Shown: piece by piece, positions 1 through 11,254 of the stretch | How positions within the stretch are numbered: position 1 is the stretch's first letter | How the letters are laid out: each line of letters starts with the position of its first letter | NCBI GenBank assembly: GCA_019279435.1 | Contig: JAAALK010000284.1 | Coordinates: forward strand, 64,536,773-64,600,772 | Direction: 5' to 3' | DNA: 64,000 bases | Source: Zizania palustris | Taxonomy: Eukaryota; Streptophyta; Magnoliopsida; Poales; Poaceae | Made by a program: the position numbers and the translations under genes | The notes under the pieces: generated by a model | The model's input: the letters and a program-made list of their open reading frames with translations, nothing else | Told to the model about the DNA's origin: nothing | Database searches by the model: none

Positions 1-590
1 ACTAGGAAAATACCAAAAGACCCTTAGGGTTTTTTACAGACGCTGAAATAAAAGAAAAAGACCAAACTGCCCTTAGGATATTTTTACAGACTCAACTGAC
101 TGACTGTGGGCCTAAGGACAAAAAAGTAAACTCCTATTTACAGATGACTTATCCGGAAACGGAGCTTTCGTAGCGACTACGGCTTCACCTCTGAACAGTC
201 TAATGCGAGATCAGCGGTTGTCAATTTTGCACCGAAACTAACAAAGCGTCCACCGACTTTGCACCAGGTACCCGGATTGGGTCGGCACGATTCCGCAGCT
301 CTCTCAGCCCGGCAATCGCTCGCCGCCCATGTACCTGAGTCAATCCTAGTCAACAGCCCAGTGGATCCTCTGCTGCTCCTAGCCCATGTACCCAGATTGG
401 GCCAGCCCGACTTCGCGGCCCCTCTGCCCGACAGTCGCTCGCTGCCCGTGTACCTGAGTCACACGCGGCCCAGACGCAACAGATCTTCTCTTCTCTTCAG
501 TCCTCTTTGACTACCGTTGACAATGACTTATCACATCTGGAGCCATGAGGCCCACGCTCTTCAGCATGGCTCCTCAACGAGCCCCTAAGA
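1..590. other. Unassigned flank upstream of gypsy pol
   Basis: No gene recognised. The first 130 bases are A-rich; 250-480 is GC-richer and contains two diverged copies of a roughly 115-base segment (around 275-345 and 385-460, both with a 'tgtacc...gattgggtc/cc' core and a 'gtcgctcgc(t/c)gcccg/ca' tail). It abuts degraded gypsy RNase H, so it is probably retroelement-derived, but this is inference. Confidence 0.3.
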
Positions 591-593
591 GCG

Positions 594-1364
594 ATGAAAG
601 GCCAAGTCGTAGCCAACTTTATAGTTGATCATCACATAGATGCTAGCTGGAGTGATGCTATTGCTCTAGTTGAGGTAGTGCCTTGGAAAATCTATTTTGA
701 TGGTTCGGCTTGCAAGAATGGCCAAGGTATTGGGGTGGTTCTCATATCACCTAATGGTATGCGCTTTGAAACCTCGGCCTGACTAGAGTTTTCTTCCACT
801 AATAACCAAGCCGAATACGAAGCTTTGTTGCTAGGTCTCGAACTACTAGAGTCTGTAGGCGCTAAACACGTCCACGCGTATGGTGATTTATTATTAGTGG
901 TACAACAAGTAGCCAAGAATGCTCAATGTTTTAATGGCTTGTTGAATAGCTACTTGGACAAGTGTCTAGACATAGTTGCTACTTTTTATGATTTCAAAAT
1001 ATCTCACGTGTCAAGAGAAGCCAATTCAATCACCAATGATTTGGCTCAGCAAGCATCTGGCTACCAAGTCAAGAGAGGGAAATTTTCTGTATTGGAAAAG
1101 CCGATGTTTGGTCTCACTGCCGAAGCTAGTGATGCTGGACAGGCGCACCCTTCGGGTCGAAGCCCTCAGGTCGCCGAAGGCCAGCACACGCCGGAGCCCC
1201 TGAATAGGAGTGCCCCGCCCACCAAGGGATCTGGCACGCCAGAGTCTATAGTCCGAAGCCCCTCGGACGGAGAAGGCTCCCCAGGGTTCGAACCCTCCGA
1301 AGGGCTCCAGCCCATCACACTCCGAATGGCCACTTCGGCCAGGCTTCGGCAGAAGCTGGAATAG
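594..1364 (+). pseudogene. Ty3/gypsy pol fragment: RNase H
   Basis: Remnant of the RNase H domain that removes RNA from the RNA:DNA hybrid during reverse transcription. Visible landmarks in order: IYFDGSACKNGQG (first catalytic Asp), NNQAEYEALLLGLELL (catalytic Glu), HAYGDLLLVVQQV (Asp), and HVSREANSITNDLAQQ near the end. An in-frame TGA at 780-782 interrupts the domain just before the conserved LEF motif. Bases 1120-1360 encode a Pro/Ser/Glu-rich linker. Reverse transcriptase, normally immediately upstream, is absent. It belongs with the integrase remnant that follows. Absence of a chromodomain downstream favours a Tat/Athila-like lineage over chromoviruses, but that is a family-level inference. 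Confidence 0.85.
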
Positions 1365-1589
1365 CTCGGGGAGCACCCCGAAGTCAATGTTTTAGAGGTT
1401 TTTTCAGAAGGTGTACCAACGAAGCCCTCTGAAACCCAGAAGGGCGATTGGAGAGTCCCAATCATCCAGTATTTGAGAGACCCTAGTCGAAGGGTTGATC
1501 GGAAGGTCGGCGGCAAGCGTTCAAATTCGTGTTGATAGACGACACATTGTATCGCCGAACCATTGACAGAGTGCTATTGAAGTGTTTAG

Positions 1590-2628
1590 ACCATGAGCAG
1601 TCCCAGGTGGCTATAGGAGAAGTCCATGAGGGGTTTTGCGGCACTCACTAGTCGACCCAAAAGATGAGTTGGATGCTCAAAAGAGCGGGGTTTTATTGGC
1701 CGACTGTGACTGAAGATTGCTTCAAGTACTACAAAGGGTGTGAGGCATGTCAGAAGTTTGGCAACATCCAGTTAGCTCCTGCCTCATTACTCAATCCTAT
1801 TTCAAGCCATGGCCATTTCGAGGTTGGGGTTTAGACTTCATCGGCCAGATCTACCCTCCTTCCTCAAAAGGGCATTGGTTCGCGTTAATGGCGACAGATT
1901 ACTTCACCAAATGGACCGAGGCCGTACCTCTCAAGAACATGACTCACAATGAGGTACGTGATTTTATTTTAAAGCACATCATACATATATTCGGCATCCC
2001 TCAAACTCTTACTACGGATCAAGGTAGTTCATTTGTCTCTAAATAAGTAAGGGACTTCGCCGAATACTATGGCGTTAAGTTGATAAACTCTTCGCCTTAC
2101 TATGCTCATGCCAATGGTCAGGCCGAGTCTAGTAATAAAACCGTGATTAAGCTTATTAAGAAGAAAATTGAAGATTTTCCTAAAAGGTGGCATGAAGTGC
2201 TTTCCGAGGAATTATGGGCTTGTAGGATTGCAAAGCACGGTGCCACCAAGGTCAGTCCATATGAGTTGGTATATGGACAAGAGGTCGTTCTGCCTATAGA
2301 GGTAGATCTTGGCTCCTTAAGAGTGTTGAAGCAAGATGGCTTATCGGTCAATGAATATGAAGCTCTTCTGAAGGATAATCTGGAGGAAGTGACCGATAAG
2401 AGACTAAGAGCTTTAGAAGCCATAGAGGTAGATAAGAAGAGAGTAGCTAGAGCCTATAATAAGAAGGTTAAACCAAAATTGTTTCAAATAGGAGACTTGG
2501 TATGGAAAATGATTTTTCCTTTAGGCACGAAAAGTCCCAAATTCGGTAAATGGTCACCTAGTTGGGAAGGTCCTTTTAAGATAACCGAAATCGCTCCCGG
2601 CAACGCATACGTGTTGGAATCCCTGTAG
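1590..2628 (+). pseudogene. Ty3/gypsy pol fragment: integrase
   Basis: Integrase inserts element cDNA into the chromosome. The zinc-binding HHCC module is visible (HEGFCGTH, then KGCEAC about 30 residues later), then the catalytic core with LDFIGQ (first Asp), TTDQGSSF (second Asp) and NGQAESSNK (Glu). The C-terminal region ends near 2628 with no chromodomain. It is dead: TAG at 1649-1651 inside the zinc module, a frameshift near 1800, and TAA at 2044-2046 between the two core halves. All three motifs of the DDE triad are still readable, so decay is by scattered point lesions and not by deletion. Confidence 0.88.
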
Positions 2629-2770
2629 GGAGAGCGGTTTCGAAGGGCTTTGAATGGTAGGTACTTGAAAGGATATTTCCCAAGTGTGTGGCAAACGTCA
2701 TAAAAATGTCGAAAAGCCGATATGAACAGTATCATCTCAAGCTCATTGTGCTTTTAGTTCACTAGTTCAC

Positions 2771-2788
2771 TAAAAGGCAGGGGGCATG
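2771..2788 (+). other. Polypurine tract of gypsy element
   Basis: A purine-rich stretch with a run of five G (core gcagggggca) lies directly before the TGTTGA start of the LTR. This is the expected site of plus-strand DNA priming and fixes the LTR boundary. Confidence 0.7.
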
Positions 2789-2942
2789 TGTTGATAGCAA
2801 AAACTGGCATTAATGGCTAAATTATCAAAATATCAATTTTTGGTGATTTGGGCCGAAAATACACATGTCCAGGGTCTGTCCGAAGCCCTACGGGTCCGAA
2901 GCCCATCGAGCTATGGGCTCTGAAAGCCTCTAGCTAGCCCAT

Positions 2943-3240
2943 GGGCTTCGGCCAGGAAACCTTCGGAGGCCCACGCTGCCAAAGCTTCGCAATCCTCATC
3001 GGGCCTGGCCAAAGCCCATGTTGTCGAAGCTTTGGCCCAAGGAGCAAGCCTCGACGGGCCTGGCCGAAGCCCACGCTGTCGAAGCTTCAGCCTGAGGAGC
3101 AAGCCTCAATGGGCCTGGTCGAAGCCCGCGCTGTCGAAGATTCAGCCTGAGGAGCAAGCTTCAATGGGCATGGCCGAAGCCCACGCTACCGAAGCTTCGG
3201 CCCGAGGAGCAGGCCTCGACAGGCCTGGCCGAAGCCCACC
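2943..3240 (+). repeat. 55-bp tandem repeat in LTR
   Basis: Four units of exactly 55 bp start at 3001, 3056, 3111 and 3166, followed by a 20-bp partial unit from 3221; a more diverged unit precedes them (2943-3000). Each contains a 'gaagcccacgctgtcgaagc'-like core and 'gaggagcaagcctc'. The array ends about 90 bp before the TATA box, so it is in the upstream (U3) promoter part of the LTR. Confidence 0.85.
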
Positions 3241-3330
3241 TCGGTAGAGATAGAGCTGTTTGCATCGCCAGCTCAATCTCTATCTCTATCCGGCCGGATT
3301 AATAGCATATTAGATTGGGAGTTAACCCCC

Positions 3331-3338
3331 TATAAATA
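3331..3338 (+). promoter_or_regulatory. TATA box of gypsy LTR
   Basis: TATAAATA preceded by a C-rich run (gttaaccccc) and followed about 30 bp later by a C/A-rich start region. Position inside the LTR fits the U3/R boundary. Confidence 0.65.
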
Positions 3339-4292
3339 GAGAGGCATGGCCGGCGTGGAGACCCCCCCCAACTCAAACCAAACCAAAGCCATGCTTTGAT
3401 CGTACCTTTACTTTTACCTTTACTTTTCTGTACCTCTTCTTGGGTTTGCCTGGAAGCCCTTTGTCCGCCGCTACGGAACAGTGGTAAGCCTTGGTACTTC
3501 GCCTGTGAAGTCTCCGTTAATCTACGTAACAGATTGCTATCGCCTTGTTACTTTGCCTGTGAAGTATCCGCTAATCTGCGTAATAGATTGCTACCTTCGC
3601 CACCCGTGCAACACCTCGCAAAATTCGGTCCTAAGGCCGAATTGGTACTTCGCATCATCTCTGTTGCAGGTTCGCACGTTCGGAGCCCTTTCGCCGGAGG
3701 TGTCCGGAGCTAAGAGATCGGTTCCGGAGGTCCCCAGGACACCCTTCGACAGGACCACAGGCTTCGACAACGGACTCCGCTAGCATACTTCGTCGTGACA
3801 GGCTTCGCCATGAACATACTCAGCACCAGACAAAGTTGCACCCGTGTGTGGCCTTCATGTCACTACTCTGTAATTCGCTGCATTGGAGATCGCACGCCGA
3901 ACCCCGCTGTTCAGAGGTGATCACCGTGTTCAGATCCGTTCGGAGTCTACCTTCGGCCGGATTAGTCCGAACGCCGAAGCACCCTTCGGCGGAGCACTTC
4001 GCACCAGGCGTCGAAGGTACCCTTCGGCACACCCTTCACATCAGACTTCGAACCAGGAGGACTCCGATTGTTTTGCTGATTTTAATTTGTTTAATCTATT
4101 TCTTTCGGCTAATTGGATTATTTTGTGTAATCTGGTTGCCTGGCGACTCCACGCCCCTTATCACTATTAAGGGTAGTCGGAATGTGGCGTCGGTGTTACG
4201 TCACGCTTAGGCCTATTCTTAAGTATCCGTACACTTTTGGATCGCCGGACTGACCCAAGTGCGGGGGCACGTTTTCGTGTCAACACACTTTT

Positions 4293-4310
4293 TGGCGACT
4301 CCGCTGGGGA
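4293..4310 (+). other. Gypsy primer-binding site
   Basis: tggcgactccgctgggga begins with TGG (complement of tRNA 3' CCA) 8 bases after the LTR end. It is not the initiator-Met type used by the copia elements in this window. The matching tRNA was not assigned. Confidence 0.55.
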
Positions 4311-4324
4311 AGAGCTACGCCAAC

Positions 4325-4852
4325 ATGATGAGTATGTCTACATCGGCCACCGGTACATCTACTTCGACTACCACGTCTACACCGCCGATGGACGCAATAG
4401 GAGGCGCGGATATCGACAACCGCAACATATTATCACCTACACTTGAAGATATCCCCGCAGAAGACCGAGCAGAGATCGAGGCAAAGATAAAGGCGCTCCA
4501 AGACATGATGCTTGGGGGCTACATCAAGACACGCGCATGCTTCGTCAAGCGCGACATCGTCACCCCTGACCCCGCTCAGGTCCAGGTAACACCGGTATCG
4601 CCTCGTTTATTTTCTTTAGAAATTGAGCAAAAATAGTTGCATCAGTAGATCAGGCCATTAGCGCTTCGCTAGCCAACCGTTTGGATTCGACAGTCAGCTC
4701 CCAAGTAGAGGCAACTCTTAGAAGGTTTGGCTTCACTAAGGCCGTACCCCTAGTTCCTATAGCTAGTGCACCTCCGACAAACATGTCTCTGGCCTCATCA
4801 CTTATGGCCGAGACCAATCATTATACCTATGGCCAAACTAATACTGTCTAGA
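4325..4852 (+). pseudogene. Gypsy gag N-terminal fragment
   Basis: First ATG after the PBS at 4325 opens a Ser/Thr-rich start (MSMSTSATGTSTS) followed by an acidic helix-rich stretch. The frame is lost near 4630 (TAG at 4634-4636), but an adjacent frame continues with residues typical of this gag type to about 4850, where the sequence changes abruptly to an AT-rich, unrelated unit. No capsid core or zinc knuckle follows, so the element is truncated here. Confidence 0.6.
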
Positions 4853-4976
4853 GGTGAGTTAATAAACTTGTGAATTTGATCTCTTACATCTAGATATACT
4901 CCATTTTTATTCAGATCACTATTGAACAATATAGTAGTAGTAATCTCAGTTTTATAATTTATTTTTTTGTGTCCAG

Positions 4977-7900
4977 ATTGTTGTTGAACGCTCACCGCAA
5001 TTATTAGCAGGACAGTCTTCATTTAAGCAACAGGAGGCGGCACATGCACCAGCAGATACACATGTACAACATGAGGTAGAACAGACAATGACAGTTGAAA
5101 GTGTACAAGAGGAGGTAACACATGCAGCATTACATGCTGTTGTACAGCATGAGGCAACAAAGTCAGGAGTGGATGCAAGAGCTCAGCATGAGACATTACC
5201 TTCAGCAACAGCTACGCCAATGCAACATGAGCCAACACAACCAGCAGCAACCACTTTTGTACATGATGAGGTAGAACTGCCAGCAGCAGATACAACAGAT
5301 GAAGTTATACGAGAGTCAGATACGTGTGCACAACGTTCCAGTGTTTTTGATGGTGATTTCAATTACGAAGATTGGAACGAGATTGGCAACATTCTACGTG
5401 AACTCAATGAAGATCCTACGCAGGTATCTCTCCGTAAGGAGTATGATATTAAGGAAGCTGCTGCACTCACTGGAGAGAAGGTATTATTATCCTTGTGGTA
5501 AATTAACTTTCAGTAGTAATTGTCTAGTATTTTTCTGTAATCATGCAGTAGATGGGTTATTCAATAGTAGGTTTGATTTTAGTGACTTTAAATTACACCT
5601 GTTTTCAGTACTTTTTAATGTTGTGGAGCTAACTATTTTCAATAAATATGTTGGCGCTATATTTATTGAAGTGATAAGTAAGAGCTAAGAGAGGATTGTT
5701 ACTATTTTTGTATGTCACATTCAGACAATTCATGTAACAGTATATTATGTTTTTTTGTACAGGAAAAGGCTAAAAAAATTATCTTGGTAGGAAAACTGAA
5801 GTCCAATACTAAGAAGGCTACACGTGCAAATAAAAGAAAGATCACACACGCTAGGAGGATGAAGGAAGTTAAATCAGTTGAGAAAAAACTAAGAAATCTA
5901 TTTTTGTATCCTAAAGACCTAGGTGTAGACGCCACTTTTGTTTCATCTTGTTTGGATGTACAAGGGAAAATTCCATCGCCATTCAAGCCCCCTTATGGAC
6001 CGCGGCAACCTCCGGATACTACTCTGGTGGTTGCACTGAAGACACTGATTTTCACCAACGACTCTTTTGAAATGTGAGATCTTAGTAAACTTTTTGCTTC
6101 ATTACTTTATTCTCCTTATTGTGTAGTTGTTAGTGGTACATTACCTTAGTAGGTTCGTCTTTCACATTCAGTAGTTACAGTTTTCTGTTGATGTGTTCTC
6201 AGTATACTCATATTCAGTATTTTTGTTGCACCAGTTGCAGTAGTTCATACTCAGTATTTAGATTCAGTATTTTTTTTACTCTTGTATTCGATGGTTTTTT
6301 CTTATTATTTTTTTAATATAACTATGTCACATAGATAGTTGGTATTTTTTTAATCCCAGAGGACACTAATTAAATATCGTGAAAACCTTCCGTTGGGCAC
6401 TTTCTCGAGTTTATTGATAGTCTCTTCGAAGAAGGACTTGATCAACTCATTTCGGGAGGGGAAGGAGTGCGAGTGCTGTTTCACTGATCTATTCGGCAAA
6501 TACATTATTGATGATGATAAAGAGATTAGGAGACGATGTTTAGGACATAGGGTTATATTGCCAACATTCATATCGATAAGTATGTTTCATTTATTTTTTT
6601 CAGCACCAGCGCAATTTATGTGTTTGACTTATTTTTTGATTTGGATTTTTTATGCAGCAAATCATCCTATGCGAGAATTACACATCAGAGTCACAATACG
6701 ATGAAAACATCGTACCCTCATTGCTGGACGAACGCTTGAAGGCGCATGATTTACTGAATGCATCCCTTGTCAGTATTTATATAACACTTTTTCAGTAGTT
6801 TGCATAGTAATTAGTTTTATTATATTTGTTCGGTTGTTCTTTATATTATTTAGTAAGTTATTCAGTAGTACTCATCTAGTAGGTATTATAATGACATTTA
6901 CAGGTGTTTTTACTGGTGCACAGTCGTGGTCATTGGATAGTTTATTGCGTCAATTTGATCCATCATCAAATTGACATTTTAGATTCATACCCATGGTCAT
7001 CGGAAGTAGAGAGAAACAATTATCATGCACCTGTATGTGTACGTGTTCGGGATCAGTTGAACAATGATTTCCAACAATTTACTAATGGCATGTTCCTAGA
7101 TTTCAGTAGTTGGGGTCTCCCGTACATAGATGTACCCAAGCAAGTGCTTGTAAACGATTGCGGTTTTTTTGTTATGCTGTTTCTGGAACACTATGATGGT
7201 GAGCATCGCAAGTTTGATGTGCCGATAATTCCGATTAGTCTTCTTTTTCCTGTTTTGTTAATCTGCAATTTTACCATACACATTTTTTATTTTCTTTTTT
7301 TCTTTTGAAACATACTGAGATTTGTGTTTTTACCTTCTGTGTAGGAGAGGGGCACACAATATAGGGCTGAGTTGATGTATTACATGTTTTTCCACAAGAT
7401 GTATGAAGCCAGGGGGCCATCTCTTGAATTGTTTGAACTTCTTGCACCAGGTAAAATAGGGCACAATGTAATTGAAGGTACAAAATAAAATAAGACTTTT
7501 TTTGCTTTGTGCACTTGTTTCATACAGAAGGAATATAAGGATCCTTTTGTTTTCAGAAATACATGAATAGCTGCTTTATCGGCCCTATGTTATGCGAATT
7601 TTTATATGGTTGTTCATCTTTTTTTTAATTTTTTCACACATGATATATACATATGTGTATTGCGGTTGGCTGGTAGGCAATATTTTTTACTAAGGCTAGC
7701 TGTCACATAGTAAAGTTTTTTAGGTGCATGTAATATGTTCTTTCATTTTTGTCTTGTATGTTTTTTGTTCAGATAATTATCAAAGTTTCAAGCATTTTAG
7801 TATGTTTTTGGTGTTTGTTGGCATCTTATTTTTCATTTTTAACATACTCAGATGGTTTTTTGTGTAAAGGTACACAACAAATCATTGGCCCGTCTGATGC

Positions 7901-7994
7901 CATGAAAGATGGAGTTGCTTCTTGTGATGTTGAGAAAGACGATGTTGCTTCACATGATGACCAGGAAGATGTTGCTAGAACCAATTTGGAGTAG
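4977..7994 (+). CDS. Ulp1-like SUMO protease gene (C48 type), multi-exon
   Basis: Probable exons: 4977-5480, 5763-6073, 6360-6579, 6658-6768, 6904-about 7198, 7345-7450 and a last exon ending at TAG 7992-7994, most bounded by CAG or TAG acceptors and GT donors. The catalytic domain is in exon 5: SRGHWIVY (His), DILDSYPW (Asp) and PKQVLVNDCGFF (Gln and Cys), so the His-Asp-Gln-Cys set of a C48 desumoylating cysteine protease is present. The N-terminal exon is Gln/His/Glu-rich and repetitive; exon 2 is Lys/Arg-rich. No start codon upstream of 4977 was identified and the exon 3/4 and 5/6 phases do not join cleanly, so it may be a pseudogene. Association with a MULE transposase suggests a transposon-carried, not a cellular, copy. 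Confidence 0.65.
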
Positions 7995-8640
7995 GCCACA
8001 GATGTGTAGTACTGATTTTTAGGTGTATGGGCTATAATGACATTTTTTATGCGCAAACTGATGTATTTCATACGTTCCTAGAAGATATCGTGATGTTATG
8101 TTCGCTATGATAGATGTGTTACCTTTTCGAATTTGTTCTGGTGTGATGATGAATATCGAGTATAAGAAACTATATATGTTGTTATATCAGTACGTATATG
8201 CTAAGCAGTGATATGCTTAGTATTGTCTGTATATTCATACAGTATCATAAATTTGAAGATCAATTTGTAATAGAGTTGTCCAGTAGCTCATTAGTAGATA
8301 TTCAGTAGAATTCACAAGCAGGTTGAATAGATGCAGTATTTAGTACAATAATAGATATGGAGTGATGATTAGGAGGTTGGTGCTGTGACCAATTTGAAGT
8401 AGATCACAATCATGTAGCACTGATGTTTTAGGTGTATGGAGAAATTTTTTTTTGCGCAAATTGATGTAGTTTGTACATTCGTAACAGTTGTGTATTTTTC
8501 ATGTTCAGTAGTTTAAGTATTTCTATTGAGGTTTTCTCAGTATATTTATACTTTCCATTTCCCAGCGCTTGTTTTTTATCTAACAGATGTCACTCAATAT
8601 GTGTTTTTAGTTAGTAGCATTTTACTCAGTTCTTGTTTTC
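7995..8640. other. AT-rich spacer after Ulp1 gene
   Basis: No gene seen. Contains scattered ttcagta/cagtatt words and a second copy of the segment around the Ulp1 stop ('ccaatttggagtag..cacag/aatgtgtag..actgat' recurs near 8390-8430), so the 3' end of the gene was partly duplicated. Confidence 0.5.
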
Positions 8641-8646
8641 TATGCA

Positions 8647-10934
8647 TGGGGAAAGAAATTGGAAAGATGACATAAAGAATAAAAAATTACCACTTTGGAA
8701 AAACAGAAACGTGGAAAAGGTATATTCTGTCTGAGGCCATCTTTCATTTTCAGTAGTTTTCAATTTTTTTATGTATGTTAAGTATATTCATATTCAGTAT
8801 TTTTCTGAGTTTATTTTTCATGTTCAGTATTTTTCAGTGTTTTTATTGATGTCTTTCTCAGTGTATTGCTGCTCAATATTTGTTTTTTATGCAGAGGGAA
8901 TGATTTGAATATTCAAACGACAAAGATTACAAAATCACGAGCCCAGAAACATGCATTTATGGAATAGGTATATTTTGTCTTGGTTTTGGGTTCATATTAA
9001 ATAGTTCCATAATGTTTATTGATGTATTCTCAGTATATTCATATTCAGTATTTTATGTGAGTTCACCTTTAATGTTCAATAGTTCTCAGTATTTTTATTG
9101 TTATATTATCAGTACATTCATACTCAGTATTTATCTATACTACTCCTTTGTTGCTCAGTAGATGTTGAACAGCATGCTTTATGTTTTCAGTAGTTTGTTG
9201 ATCAGTACTTTTTTATGCATTAATTTTATTTATTTATCGGTAGATGTTGAACAACATGCGTATGTTTTTTAGTAGTTTTGTTGATCAGAAATTGTTTTTT
9301 TATGCATATGGGAATGAAATCAATATCGTGACGACAAAGAATATAGAATCACCAGCTCAGAAAAACGTAAATGTGGAAAAGGTATATCTTATCAGGGTTC
9401 AGCTTTCATTCACAGTAGTTTCAGTATACTTATTGATGTATTATCAGTATATCAATAATCAGTATTTTTATGACTTCAGCTTTTATGTTTAATTGTTTTC
9501 AGTATTTTTATTAATGTTTTCTCAATATATTCATAATCAGTACTTTTCAGTACGTCTTTTTTATCACAGTAAATATTGAACAACATGATTCTGCTTCAGT
9601 AGCTTGTTGTTCAGTACTTTATTTTCATGTATGAGGGAATGAAACGAATATCCTGATGACAAAGAATACAAAATCAATAGCTTGGAAACACGCAAATGTG
9701 GAAAAGGTTGTGTTTAGCTTTCATATTCAGTAGTTTTCAGTATTTTTGTTTCTATTCATATTAAGTATTTTGTTGTACCAGTGCAGTAGTTCATTCTCAG
9801 TATTTAGATTCAGTATTTTTGTTGCACAACATGCTCTTATATTCAGTAGTTTGTTGATGACGACAAATAATAAAAAATCACCAGTCCATAAACACACAAA
9901 TATGGTATATTATGTCTGAGTTCATATTTATTGTTCGGTTGTGTTCAGTATTTTTATACCATGTATTGTTTTTAGTAGTTATTTGCGAGCTATTGTTTTT
10001 ATACTATTATACATGGGAAAGAAATTGGATATACTGACGATAAAGAATACAATCACCAGCTCGAAATACAGAAACGTATAAAAGGTATATTCTGATTGAG
10101 GTCAGCCATTTTATGTCCAATAGTTTTCAGTATTTTATTGGTGTCTTTTCACGACATGTTCAGTAGTTATCAGTATCTAGTCAGTAGAATTTAGCAGCAA
10201 GCGGAATAGATACAACATTCAGTATAATGATGTGATATCTTATCAGGGTTCAGCTTTAATTCTCAGTAGTTTTAGTATACTTATTGATGTATTATCATTA
10301 TATCAATAATCAGTATTTTTATGACTTCAACTTTTATGTTTAATTGTTTTCAGTATTTTTATTGATGTTTTCTCAATATATTCATAATCAGTACTTTTCA
10401 GTATGTCTTTTTTACCACAGTAAATATTGAACAACATGATTCTGATTCAGTAGCTTGTTGTTCAGTACTTTATTTTCATGTATGAGGGAATGAAACGAAT
10501 ATCCTGATGACAAAGAATACAAAATCAATAGCTTGGAAACACGCAAATGTGGAAAAGGTTGTGTTTAGCTTTCATATTCAGTAGTTTTCAATATTTTTGT
10601 TTCTATTCATATTAAGTATTTTGTTGCACCAGTGCAGTAGTTCATTCTCAGTATTTAAATTCAGTATTTTTGTTGCACAACATGCTCTTATATTCAGTAG
10701 TTTGTTGCTGATGACAAATAATAAAAAATCACCAGTCCATAAACACACAAATATGGTATATTATGTCTGAGTTCATATTTATTGTTCGATTGTGTTCAAT
10801 ATTTTTATAGGATGTATTGTTTTAGTAGTTATTTGCGAGCTATTGTTTTTATACTATTATACATGGGAAAAAAATTGGATATACTGATGATAAAGAATAC
10901 AATCACCAGCTCGAAATACGGAAACATAGAAAAG
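8647..10934 (+). repeat. Array of nine 24-codon exon-like modules
   Basis: A 72-75 bp segment recurs at about 8647-8719, 8895-8967, 9307-9381, 9633-9706, 9857-9904 (degenerate), 10014-10084, 10484-10557, 10708-10754 (degenerate) and 10864-10934. Most copies end AAAAG followed by GTATAT or GTTGTG, a plausible 5' splice site; the copy at 8895 directly follows a TTTTTATGCAG 3' splice-like site. Full copies share one open 24-codon frame with the pattern GNExNIxxTKNxxS.A.K..NVEK. The modules are separated by 200-400 bp of CAGTA-rich AT sequence. Three of the nine arise from the 851-bp duplication. Similarity to a known protein was not recognised. Confidence 0.65.
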
Positions 10935-11088
10935 GTATATTCTGATTGAGGGCAGCCATTTTATGTCCATTAGTTTTCAGTATTTTATTGGTGTCTTTTC
11001 ACGACTTGTTCAGTAGTTAACAGTATCTAGTCAGTAGAATTTAGCAGCAGGCGGAATAGATACAGCATTCAGTACAATGATGTGATAT
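9383..11088. repeat. 851-bp tandem duplication
   Basis: Copy 1 (about 9383-10237) and copy 2 (about 10238-11088) match along their whole length: for example atcagggttcagcttt at 9391 and 10242, ttgaacaacatgattctg at 9577 and 10428, and aatgatgtgatat at 10225 and 11075, all offset by 850-851. Only scattered substitutions and 1-base indels separate them, so the duplication is young relative to the decay of the neighbouring genes. Confidence 0.9.
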
Positions 11089-11254
11089 ATTTTCCCGATA
11101 ACAGAATTATTAGATGCAATATTTAGTAGCAAGAATTGTTACGGATTACTATGTTTTACTGGAAGCATAATTCTTCATTAGATTTGATTTTTATTACAGC
11201 TAGGTAAGTTGTATTGTTAACCATAACAAAGTAAAAATCAACAATATTTATATA

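Larger units (their letters stand above)
2789..4285 (+). repeat. Gypsy LTR (1,497 bp), shared by two units
   Basis: Starts TGTTGATAGC and ends CGTGTCAACA, giving a perfect 6-base inverted terminus (TGTTGA/TCAACA). A polypurine tract precedes it and a TGG-starting PBS follows within 8 bases. It is therefore at once the 3' LTR of the upstream pol remnant and the 5' LTR of the downstream gag remnant. It contains a 55-bp tandem repeat block, a TATA box and, downstream of that, many ttcgg/ccgaa words. No second copy is in the window, so age cannot be estimated. Confidence 0.8.

Noticed and set aside
2911..3247. Open frames in the gypsy LTR
   Set aside because: Explained by the 55-bp tandem repeat, which is not a multiple of three.
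9244..11088. CRISPR-like regularly spaced repeats
   Set aside because: Units and spacers vary in length, spacers are themselves repetitive, and the genome is a plant.
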